Position numbers and translations under genes: made by a program. This document shows, piece by piece, positions 41,829 to 52,900 of a stretch of DNA of 64,000 nt. The stretch is from Trebouxia sp. TZW2008 (Eukaryota; Chlorophyta; Trebouxiophyceae; Trebouxiales; Trebouxiaceae). The number at the start of each line of letters is the position of its first letter. The stretch's first letter is position 1. The notes beneath the pieces were generated by a model that did no database searches, had not been told where the DNA came from, and worked only from the letters and a program-made list of their open reading frames with translations. The stretch is from assembly GCA_002118135.1 (NCBI GenBank), contig BDIU01000069.1, positions 1,641 to 65,640 of the forward strand, in the 5' to 3' direction.

Positions 41829-43693
41829 ATGATGGCATCGCCATTGCTGTTCTCAACTCTTCCAGTCAATGGATTCGGAGCGATTTCGAGGAGTGACTTG
41901 TGGTCCATCTTCTTCCTTGACTATCGACCTATCTGCTTTCAGCTTGACTCAGTGAACCGTTTTGCGACCAACGTCCGCGCTGACCAAGGGTGGCAGCTGG
42001 CTGTAATGGACGCAGAGAATGCTCCCGCATTGCCGCTCGCAGCCGGTCTGAACGCCCTAGGTCAACAAGCGCACAACTTCAGGTGCCAAGTGGTGTCTGG
42101 CTTTCAGCAACACGTGTCTGGCTTTCAGCAACGCGTCGACGGTGTTGTACGCAATGTTAGTCAGCATTTAGACCAGAACAGGTGCTCAATGCTCGCTGGC
42201 CTCTTCTCGCACTGTACGTGGCTGCTCACCGAGATCAGTTGTGTTGAAAACCGTGGCTGCTGTCTCAGGAGACAACGCAACAAAGATACTCAATCTCGTT
42301 GCCAAGGCAAGCCCAAACGTATTCTTCTGCCAGGAGGTCGATTTGCCGCACTCATACCAGGTACTCCTGCTTGCCTTTGTCTCCATGCCTTGCTTAGCAG
42401 CAACCCTTTGACAGCTTGGCAAGTTTATGACCGCTGTGAGAGCTCAATCTGTCATGGTCTGTGATGCAGGCAATTCAGCAGCAGAGCAGGTCATCACTAC
42501 CGGGCTGACGCAGTTTTTGTAAGTTCTGCAGTCTTGTCAGCTCTTTCCTGCTTCTTGTGTGTCATAAAGTTCAAGCCTGCAGCCACCGTCAGTGTGTTGA
42601 TGCAGCTCTCTATATAACTCAGCAATCATCGTACGCCTTGTGTTGACCTGGTTTCCGAATCCTCCTCAAGTCATTGCAGGACCCCTCAGGTAAGTTGTAT
42701 CTGCTAGTCTGACTCACACGCCTAAGAAATGAGCGCATGTGCATTTGTAGTGCACATGCGCTCATGTGCAAACCTGCTGTTGTGATGCTGACCTGTTTGA
42801 CTGCCTGTTCTCACACGAGCTCCTGTTATGCTGTCTGATGGCATGGCTTTTCCATCACTTTGCTGTTTGTGATCTGTTACTGCACAATGCTGAGATGCTT
42901 TTGCTTGCAGTACTCTCTGTGATCCATACCTCAACCTGTTTAGAGGCATCATCCCACCACTCAACGGGACCATTGACTTGTCACCCATCCTGGCCTTCGT
43001 CGCTCTAGATGTAAGCCCTCCTGTACTGACTGTCTGCGGCAATGTTGCTTGCATCTGTACATTGTCAACAAGTCACACTATACATGTATTAGTGTGCCGC
43101 ACTGGCTCTACGCGCACTGTGCATGTACTACACAGCATCGGCACCCAGCTGAATGTGTACTAAAGTTGGAAGCATGCTGTCAATGTTGTTAGCAGGCATC
43201 AGAAAGGGACCAGCTGAATGATTGATCATGTTCTGCACAAGTCTTGCAATGCAAGTGGACAATGCAACCTTGAATCGCATTTCCTGCTGGCTGCTGATGC
43301 ATGTGCATGACCTCTGTGTCACCTTGAGTGCTGCTCAACTATGTTCTTCGTGCATGTTGTGAATGGTACGCTCAGCGTCTTTGGTTTTCTGCTGGTGCAA
43401 TCTTTCTCCCAACACTGCTGCTGCTCGTGCTGCTGAACAATGCCCCTTTTGGGTCTAGTCAGAGCATTGCATTGACCACATGAGTTTCACTGCTGCTGCA
43501 GTTCTTCTCCAACACTGCTGCTGCTCTTCCTGCTGAGATTGGGCCAGATGGCAAGCCATTGCGCCAAATCCCACCATCACCACTAGGCATGGCCACCAAA
43601 TCAGCGTTGGCATGGAAGCGCCGCATTGACGCTCAACACAGCAGAAGACAGCAGCGGAAGGCCTCAAAGCAGCAGTCGCCTCCTGCTGCCTGA
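41829..43693 (+). CDS. ylmG: YlmG/YGGT-family membrane protein, probably plastidial
   Basis: Six exons, 41829-42181, 42234-42360, 42424-42518, 42606-42689, 42911-43010 and 43502-43693, give 316 residues with matching phases. The N-terminal region is Ser/Phe/Arg-containing (MMASPLLFSTLPVNGFGAIS), compatible with a chloroplast transit peptide. The YGGT core is SLYNSAIIVRLVLTWFPNPP, QVIAGPLSTLCDPYLNLFRG and IIPPLNGTIDLSPILAFVAL, the two-helix signature known from YLMG1 proteins and cyanobacterial YlmG. In cyanobacteria and plastids these proteins influence nucleoid distribution and thylakoid membrane assembly. The C-terminal exon is basic (KRRIDAQHSRRQQRKASKQQ). An alternative start is Met 2 at 41832. 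It is divergent from the methyltransferase, whose ATG lies only 165 bp away, so a shared bidirectional promoter is likely. Confidence 0.88.
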
Positions 43694-44465
43694 TGGTTCC
43701 CTTGAATCTGTTGAAACCCCCTCAGTATTGATGCACAACACATATTGTTATGACGTAATGACATAAGTTGTACATGTGTTAAGCCTTCATGCCGACCAAT
43801 CTTCAGATTGCATCATGTGCTTCAAATATGCAAGCCAACGGCACAGTACTACTTGATGCAGTGTTGGGCTTTTTTGGCTAGATTGGCTGTAGTATTGGCT
43901 GACTTGCTGACAGTGTCGTTGATTTGAGCTCCAGCAACCATGACAACACCTGTTGTCCATGTCAAACAGACACATTAGTGAATCCACATTTTCTAATGAG
44001 TTGGACAGTCCTTATTGCACATGGCATGCTGCCTTGTTTAGTGTGCCATCATGCATGTGGCACTGTAGACCAAGTGTGCAAGTTGCAACTGTGACGCTTA
44101 CGCTACAAGCATGTGCACAAGTGTTCTAGGCTAGAAGCAGCTTGGCAAGACATGCACACCCAAACTGATGTCATGCAACTCCAGCTGGCCAGTTTTAATG
44201 AGTGAAATGAATCTTCTCCGCACGAACTTTGCAAGCCTTCAACAGCATTCAATTAGGGACCAGGCAGTTTGGAAGCCTCCTGCAGACACGCACAGTCACA
44301 GGCTGACTCACCTTGACTCAAAATCTTACAAACGTTGACTTGAGCCAGCAAGGGCGCAAAGTTTCAAACATTGCAGTGCGCAACACGGTCTGTTCACTCA
44401 GCAGCGACGAATTCTCTGACGTTGTAACTGACCGCTAGCTCATCTCGCATATCAACCAACGAACT
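43694..44465. other. intergenic, nothing recognised
   Basis: 3' flank of ylmG and 5' flank of the LEA-like gene. Only short overlapping open frames are present; no repeat or RNA gene stands out. Confidence 0.5.
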
Positions 44466-45411
44466 ATGGGAGTCACAGACAAGATCAAGGGCGCAGCAGC
44501 TGCAGTACAGGACAAGGTGTCCGAGGCAACTGGCAGCAGCGCTAAGGTGACAAGTCGCGACTCTTGTCCAGGCTTGTGTGTAATCTGATTTTGGCCTTCA
44601 GACATGCTCCTGCGCTTGCATATGCGCGACTGTTGTACAAATGCTGACTTGCCAGCAACAGATAACGGTTGACAGAACTTTCCGGCTTTACAGACTGACA
44701 AGACTGCACACAAGGCAGATGAGAAGGCTCATGAGGGAGCTGCCAAGGGTCACATATCAAACGCGCAAGGCCATGCTAAGGATGCGGCCAAGCAGACTCT
44801 AGCTGCTGGTGATGCCAAGAAGGATCAGGCCAAATTGGGACACCAGGTCTCCTACTTTGCTGCTGTGTTACGGCTCGCTATCCAGAAAATGCTGCTATGC
44901 AAGCATGAAGCCATTTTCAGGTCTTGACTATACATGTTCCTGCAGGGCGTTGAGGGCGTCAACCATGATTTGTCAAAAGCAGCAGCCAGCAACAAGAAGG
45001 AGGGTGCCAAGAGCTCTGTTGGTGCTGCCAAGGTACGTTCACAGACTCCACGCTTATCACAGGTCACCCCCCAGTTAACATGTGTGCCTGGCACCTGTGT
45101 CTAGCAGAGTCATGCAGGCAGGCTACTCAAAGGGCATATGTATTGCATCTTGCTGGTGACTATCATGACTGCTTTGTTTGTTTTTGTATATCGTAACTGG
45201 TAGTGTTGGGCAGGTTTATTGAGAATGAGCAATACATCAGTGTTTAATATGTGTCATAGCTGCTGTGCTGATGCAGGACAATATCTCAGCAGCTGCTGGT
45301 CAGGCAAAGGACAAGATGTCGAGCAAAGTAGAGAAAAACAAGGCTGAGGCGCAGACTTCTGCTTACAACACTAGGTCAAAAGCTGCCAACAAGCTCAACC
45401 CTGACAATTGA
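44466..45411 (+). CDS. LEA-like hydrophilic stress protein
   Basis: Four exons, 44466-44546, 44694-44846, 44946-45032 and 45277-45411, give 151 residues with phase-0 introns throughout. The product is almost entirely Ala, Lys, Asp, Glu, Gln and Gly with an 11-mer-like amphipathic pattern (DKIKGAAAAVQDKVSEATGS, HAKDAAKQTLAAGDAKKDQA, AAGQAKDKMSSKVEKNKAEA), as in group 3 late-embryogenesis-abundant and CsbD-like proteins that are disordered in water and fold on drying or cold. No signal peptide is seen. The exact LEA group cannot be set by eye. Confidence 0.75.
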
Positions 45412-45990
45412 TCTGCCCTTGTGGCAAGTTGTGACACTATACATCTGCAGCGCCTGACAGTGTAGTACAGTCATGTAGTCCAAGTTGCAGTGCTGCCAAT
45501 CATGCAGAGTTCTTGCATAACGTCATGGGTCTGACAAGCTCAAGCTTGACTTGTAACATTGCTGCTGTAGCATTTGTTGATCTTTGTAAAGTTCCCTCAT
45601 TATCTGCTCAACGAGACTTGCCCTCTCTGTTCAAAATGCTATGCTTTTTCAAACTGCGTGGGATCTTGAGCAGGGCACTGCCGGCTAACAGAGATGTGCA
45701 TTGCACCTTACAGCACTCTGCAGATGCACATATTGGCATATCCGTGGAACGATTACATTGGCTGTGATATAGACATAGTAGGTCAACAACCTTTGTAGAA
45801 TGCTAGAATCGTGCTTCAGGCTGCTGCACAATCTGCAGTGAGTGGTTGTTTGGTTGCAATCTGGGGACTGGGGAGAATCGAGTGAATGATCACAACGTCA
45901 GCAGCGCAGTACATAACAAAGCTTCAAGTCACAGAACAATGGCCTGCACCCTGTGGTGATTGTTGCAACTCATCGAACACAGAAAGCTAC
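45412..45990. other. intergenic, nothing recognised
   Basis: Converging 3' ends of the LEA-like gene (+) and the beta-barrel-like gene (-). No exon or structured element is supported. Confidence 0.5.
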
Positions 45991-45996
45991 ATGCTA

Positions 45997-48900
45997 TCAG
46001 TCATGGCGTGAGCGGGTGCCCTTGTTGCCTTCCCTGTTCTTTCTGATGGCAGATACTGTCAAGTCCCTCTTCTTCTCCAAGCTCACAGCATCAATGGCCT
46101 TTAGCCTCTCATCAAGTGGCCCTTGCCTTGCGTTCTCAATGTCAACCTGAACCACATATGAAACAATTAGGACGCAACTGAAATCAGTCAAAAGAATGGA
46201 CAGTAGAGAATCAAGAGGCATACGTCTCCTCGGATTTCTCAGATCGAGAGCTCACGTGAATGTGGTCAAAGTGGCGAGCAAAGGCTGGTCAATGTTTGCC
46301 TGAAACAACATTGTTAGCACTGTTCAACCTCGTTTCCATCCATGGCTCTGCAGCCACCACGTCATTGCAAAAGCAGTGCACTGCATTCCTTGTGCTTTTT
46401 AAGTATGCTCCAACATCACAATATTGACTGCTTCAGTGCTTGAAGATGACGCTTCAGCAACTAAATCCGTGCACACTTAGTCAGCACACAACATCATGAT
46501 GTCAGCCTACATATAGTTGCTGTAGCTAGTAGTGATTCCTGTGGCTTGAGCAAAGCAGGCAGCAATGAGTACTCCACAAATGCGCTTCCTACCTCCCTCT
46601 GACCATAGCTACAGCAAATCACAGCATTGACGTTATGACATGCTGACAGACAGAAGTGCTGAACAGACAGAAGTGCTGAAGAGACAGAAGTGCTGTCTGC
46701 ACGGCTGCAGCACAAGCTGCACCTCAGCCAAACCATGTCAAGCATGTTGTTTTTTGAGGACGTGAAATTACTCACCAGTCGTTTGCCAGATTTGTTCAGC
46801 GCTGACTCCAGGCTGTCTGGGTGCTGGCGGGTGGGACCACTGCTCCCGAACTCCAAATCCTTGCTGAAACTCAGCCAGACACTTGGAGGCTTGGCGCTGA
46901 AACCATCTTTGTGTGTGATTGACGACTTTGCAATCACCTGCAGTTCAGCCATAGCTCTATTAGCACATTCAGATTATGTTGCTGGTCCTGACCTCTGTTG
47001 TTTGTGATAACTGCACAGCTCATGCGTGATCTCTCGTTCTACCATATGAGGATCACATGAGAAACGAAAGCTCTGTCAGCAAAGTTCTTGACCTGTTATT
47101 AGATGTCTGGCTCTCAGCATTGTGCAAAGGAACATCAGTCAAAATCACAAAATCCAGTGAAGGATGACATCAGCTCCTGAAATGCTGAAGAAGAAACAGG
47201 AAGGCTGGTTCATGAAGCTTCATGATGCAAGCCGGTGTACAGAATTGAAGCTGATGAGAATGCTGGCTTTGTATGATCTACAGTCACTGCCTACATGACA
47301 AAAGGTGACTGCAATGGTGTTTGCTGTGCAATGCCCTTGAGATGCCGAAAGCCAGTCCTATGAAAGCTCTGCAGCAGGACAGACTTGGACCATGCAAACC
47401 TAGCACTTGTGCTGAATTGTGAGACTTCTGTTTGACTTGAAACGACGTGAACTTTTGTGGCTTCTTGTGGTCATCTCTATTGTCACTGTTGATGTTACTG
47501 TCGATGTGTGAGCTGAGGACTGCAATGCCAATTTAGACAAAGCTAGGCTAGTTAGCATCAGCTCTTCAGCGTGCTTGAGCTGATGCGATCATTCAGCACT
47601 TGAAGCATGCAGCAACTGTGTGAACAGACATGCCGCTTCTGCTTGCACTTCACAGGCAGCACAAAAAGCACGCCTGGTTGCAGACTAAGGTTTGTGTTGC
47701 TGAATGCATGCTATCGCAAACATGCTTGCTTGACACACACAATAGAGTGTGTGTCCGCTGCCTTCAGGCATGCCAGCATGGCAGGTTCTCTGTACCGTCA
47801 CGCAAATGCACACATACGATCATCAGTAATATGTGGACAGTTATGTACAGGGAACTCTTGTTGTAACGACTGCTCTAGGTACCAATAAATTTGTCCTTAC
47901 ATCAAGTTGTCCTTACTCAGAGAGACCACTGCAGTCAGAATGCAGTGATTGGTCACCAATAGCACTGTCCTTACATCGAGATTGTCCTTACATCGAGAGT
48001 TTACTGTACAACAGGCACAGCAGGTGCACAAAACAGTTACATGCAGGTAGAGTAACAGATGTCTGCAACAACTCTGTCGGCAGCAGATGCAAACAAATGC
48101 AGCCATGTAATCAAAGACGTATACTGAACAGGTTGCTGACAGGCCCACCTTGAAACCCTTGTGGTCCAACTGCAATGCTGCGGACTGTGCATCAATGTCA
48201 TAGGAAGCTTTGAGGGTGTTAGCGCCCTTCTTCTGTGATACAGCCAGGATGGGATGCGTCGTCTGTGCTTGCACATCGTACTTCAACTCTGGGATCAGTG
48301 AAAACCCGTCTTTCTCGAGGCCAAGGGCAACTATGCCCAGCTGTTTGTTGATGTCATACCTGCAGTCAGGCAGTCAGGCAGACAGGTTTGGTCACACAGT
48401 GGTGCGTCTGACATCAAGTACTCAGCCAATCTTGCATGGTGGGTGGAACAGGAGATCTTGAGGGTTTGAGCCACAAAGTGACAAGCAAGTTGGACAATGA
48501 AGGGTTACAACACAGCCTGCGGGGGGGGGGGGGGGGGGGGGGGGGGGGGATGGGNNGGGGGGGGGGGGGGGGGGAGGGGATTGGGTTACGCAGTGCCGTG
48601 CTACAGAATGATGTAAATTGCATTGTTGGTCAAGAAGGGCTTAGGTGCTGCCTGTTATGCCTCTGTTTGCCTTACTTGCCAGAGATCCTCTTCAGCTTGT
48701 CATGCTTGTACACAGCCCCAACTTGCGTTTCTGATCCCTTCTCTCTCCACAGAACTTCCAAGTCTAGGCTGCGACCTGGCCTGTCAAACTTCTTCTTGTA
48801 CAGGGCTCCAGCAGTCTTGAACTTGGTGCCAAGGTCAATGCTTGCTTTGGTTTCCAGATCCTCTGCATGTCAATACCACCCTTCTGCAGGTCTGGCGACA

Positions 48901-49274
48901 ATGGCTGCTAGCAATGCATGCACACAGTTGCATGCCCAAACTAGCCAGACATATACAGGAGCGACAAACGTTAGTTTTGGAGCATGATATGCTGCACAAC
49001 TCGAGGACTTGTGGTCAATTTGATCCACGAAACGTGCGAATGTTCCACAAGAGCAGATTGTCTTACTGTGAGTGCCTCTGAGGCTGAGAACGGTGCCGCT
49101 CAAAGTCTTGTCTTTGGCTGCCTTCGCCGTCGGGACAGACAGCACAAATTCGACATCCTTGACTTTCTTCTTGGCAGAGAGATTCAAACCCGGAAAAGGG
49201 CCGGTGACTTGGTTGTCTTTGCCAAGGTCTGGGAAGAATAGGACGCCATTTGCGGTGAACTTGATGTCTGACAT
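45997..49274 (-). CDS. beta-barrel / porin-like organelle outer-membrane protein (tentative)
   Basis: Minus-strand exons: 49274-49067 (start MSDIKFTANGVLFFPDLGKD), 48862-48676, 48359-48158, 46937-46776, about 46289-46246, and a last exon about 46150-45997 or a shorter reading of it. The first four join in phase. The protein is a series of alternating polar/hydrophobic strands (KASIDLGTKFKTAGALYKKK, GRSLDLEVLWREKG, QVGAVYKHDKLKRISGKYDI, LKASYDIDAQSAALQLDHKG) with basic turns, as expected of a beta barrel such as VDAC or plastid OEP-type pores. No family motif was certain. The joint between the last two exons does not keep the frame that gives the longest tail (DIENARQGPLDERLKAIDAV), so the C terminus is open. 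The poly-G gap at 48521-48576 is intronic. Confidence 0.5.
48521..48576 (+). repeat. poly-G run with two undetermined bases
   Basis: About 50 G with NN at 48555-48556, flanked by ordinary sequence. The intron length here is unreliable. It mirrors the poly-C scar at 24758. Confidence 0.95.
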
Positions 49275-49909
49275 AGCCGCTGTGAAGCAGATGCGGCGGC
49301 TGCAAGCAGATCGTCAATCCTCGACGCTAGTACTGCCCGGCGATGGGCCCTCGTGAGACAAAACGTTGGCCTCAAGGGGCTGCGCTGCAGTAAACGTTGA
49401 CCTCGCTCTGCACAATTGTTTGTTGATTGTTGCAAAATTTAATGTTCAGGCACAATCAATGGCGCTGCTGCAGGTCACATTTAGCAAATTACACGCTTCC
49501 TGTGCTTGAAGCAGGGCAAGTGACCATAGCTTGCTCAGGCATGGCGACGCTATGCAGACTCTCTGAGCCAAATTGCAGTCAAGCAAGTTGCAGTTTCAAT
49601 GGCTATTGTCCAGTTGGACAGTTGACAGCTACAAAGGGCAGTAGTCAAAGCCTTGTCGCAATGAATACCTTTCAGCAGGACACAGAACAGTGCGCTAGAC
49701 ACCACAAGACTTGGTGATCACTTGCTGACTTAATCAGCAACATCGGCAGGACGCATGCATTGTCAGGCATGTCAAGCTATTGGTCTACTCACAACCTGAG
49801 CGAACAACTGGCTTCATCTGTTCATCCATACTCAGTCACCTTGAGACCCTAAAGATAATCATGTACACGTATGCTGACAAGTGCCGGCTCAACATCTCAA
49901 TTAGTACGA
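49275..49909. other. intergenic, nothing recognised
   Basis: 5' flank of the beta-barrel-like gene and 3' flank of the HN1-like gene. Only short open frames in overlapping registers. Confidence 0.5.
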
Positions 49910-52900
49910 TCACCATCCAAAGCTGAAGCTGCTCTGACCCCCAGGAGCCTTTCTGCTTGGTGCTGAGTCACCATTACTACCCTGAGCTGAGCTGTCACCA
50001 AAGCTGAGGCTGCTGCCACCCCCAGGGGGTTTGCGCACCCCCCCAATGGCGCTGCGGGGCTGCTCGTCTGTAGATGATCCAAATGCAATGCTGCCGGACA
50101 TCTCCTTCTTCTTCAGGTCTGAGATCTGCAGCATGCACATATGCATCAGAAAGTCTGCAGCATGCTCACATGCGCCAGAAATGTGACGTCGGCATGCACT
50201 TGACAGGGCGGCTTCCGAACCCAGCGAGTAGGTATGCAAAGACACAACCATCTGCCTCCATGCAACACTGTCAGAAGCTGCTGCGAACCAACAGATTTGC
50301 AGCATGCCCTTACCTGATCGTCAAGATGCAAATCACGGAAAACAAAATATCAAATAACAACAAAAAATTAAACATGATGTTGTTGCGCACCAATCCACAC
50401 GAGAGCCCAATCTGTATGCACCAGCTTCATCGTGCCTTACAAGCAGTAGAAAGCATCAGATGTGCAATCAGCTACCATGACATCAACACAACCATCTGAC
50501 CAAAGGAGTTGAGAAGAGGTGTCTTAGGTACCGAGTCCCACAAGTGCGACATATAATGCGCTGCAGTTTAAAAGCTTTACTGTGCAAACCAAAATTTCAG
50601 CCAACATTGTCTCGATTGCAGTTTCAATAGAGCTGCTGACCTGACCTGATTGCGTGTCTGATGTGCTGTGTCACACACCGTGTCTGATGTGCTGTGTCAC
50701 ACAACTCACATTCAAGCATGCAGAGAGAGAGAGGCAGCAGGAAGCCGCACTGACCAACACATTGCATATCATTGGTTCACAAACTGCTGAGAAAAAACAA
50801 TGTACACATCCAGCTTTTGCTGCCATGGAGCACCAGTCTGTGCTCAAGAGCAAAGATCATATCTGTAAGTTTTGTCTTTGTTCATTGTAGTCAGTGTTGG
50901 CGTGTGGACAGATTACGATTGAGCAATGCGTCAGCTTCCCAAAGCGCCAAAGTGGTAAAGATGTTGAAAGTGACAAAGGAGATACAGAGCTGAAAAGAGT
51001 GTCAGGCGTTCACTTGAAGCAACACAGGAAGAAACATCGAAGGCTGAAAGTGCTGCCAAGCTTGTTCACGAGGTGACAAGAGAAGACACATGGAGGGCTG
51101 AGAGAGGTGTTCAAGAATATGACGCGCAGTGGTAATTAGGACATTCAGTATGAGCTGCCTTTGGTTGCCAGAGACATTCATCTTTGCTTTCAGGCCGGGA
51201 AGGCCAATGAGTGTATCCGGCTCCCTGCCACGGACTGTGAATTCTATTCATTGATTGGTTAGTACAGGCTTAGTGCAAGGACAATGCAGTCAGGAATCAA
51301 GTTCTGACTGCAGTGAGACCTCACATAAAAACAATGTTTCAACAACCACCAAAGCATTTGTTGTCAAGAGAAATACTTTATCTGTGGTGCAGCAGCTGGT
51401 CCATCCTTGCAAAACACACTGGTGCTGTACAGCGCCTTCTTTGCGTCATTCATACAGAGGGGTGAGCAAGGATGCAATCCCCCTCTAGATGCAATAGAGC
51501 AGGGCACTGTCAACCGAGAGACTTGTTGGGAAATGCAGCCTACCTGTGGTGCAGCAGCTGGTCCATCCTGGCCAAACACACTGGTGCTGTACGACACCTT
51601 CTTCTTGGCATCACTCAGGCAGAGGGCTGACAAAAGACGCCAATTCTCCTTGTGAGGTGACAACATGAGAAACCCAGAACACTTGGAGGACTTGTCATCT
51701 TCTTGTTCAGGTGACAGACAGAAATACACACAGAGCTAAAAGAGGTGCAATCTGCCTTCTCCAAGGGGAACAACTGTACCTGTTGTGCAGCAGCTGGTCC
51801 ATCCTCGCTAATACACTGGTGCTGTACAGCGCCTTCTTCTTGGCATCACTTAGGCATGGAGCTGACAAAGGTGGCGAGCTTGAGAAGGCTAAACGTGGCA
51901 GTTTTCAGGTGACACGACAATTACACAAAGAGCTGCAAGAGTTGTTGAGGATTGCTGCTTACTTGTGGTGCAGCAGCTGATCCATTCTCACTAAAGGCTG
52001 TGGTGCTGTACAGAGCCTTTTGCTTTGCATCAGCACTTGCGCACGAAGCTGACAAAGCTCACCACCATCACCTTGAAGTGACAGGATGAGAAAGACAAGG
52101 GCAACACACAGAAACCGCAGTACCTGTGGTGCAGCAGCTGGTCCATCCTCGCCAAACACACTGGTGCTGTACAGCGCCTTCTTCTTGGCATCACTAAGGC
52201 CTGGAACAGCTCCTGCTGCATGCCCTGTCCTGCTACCCTCATCTGAGAAGATGTCACTGCCCTTGATGTCCTACAAACCCACACTTGGTCAACATCACCA
52301 TATGTGGCAATCAAGCAGCTGATTTGTGACCTGCAGCACCCTGGCCCTCTACCCTTGCATGGGAAGATGCAATTGCCCTTGATGTCCCGCAAACACATGA
52401 CCCATTGACTCCACCAAGCTTGAAGATCAGCGAATCACTAGTCAGCTGCAGTTTTGTGGATCAGAAGCTGACTAATCACGGTGTTTGGTGTGGACTGCGA
52501 CCCTCTGATTCACTGTGCTTGTCCAATACAGGAGCAAGAAAAGAGCAGAAACAGGTTGCAGCTTCCAAACCAGGCCCACAACTTATGCTGGCTATCTGAC
52601 TCAACCAGTTCAATGATGGCAGAACAGTTGGAGGTGCCTAGACACAGCTTGCATGAGATCAGCAGTTAAAACTATCAGCAGCTGATTGCTTCAGCAGCAC
52701 CTTTGTGAGAGCCTCAATTGCTTGGCAGTTCACCTCCGGATGCCGATGCTCACGCGTGCTGCAGCTAGACTGTGTGCTAGACAGACAGAGTGGAAGCTGC
52801 CGTTGACAGCTGCAATGGCAGCTTGTTAGGGTGATGTTTTGTTGTGTGTTCTCTTTCAGATTGCCCTTGTTCCCCACACAGATTTGCACTGCAAATGCTT

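Noticed and set aside
41829..42464. Single 211-residue ORF as the whole gene
   Set aside because: The frame reads through two introns; splicing at 42181/42234 and 42360/42424 recovers the YGGT protein.
48436..48987. 183-residue ORF with poly-Gly
   Set aside because: Artefact of the poly-G run; the strand opposite carries exons of the beta-barrel-like gene.
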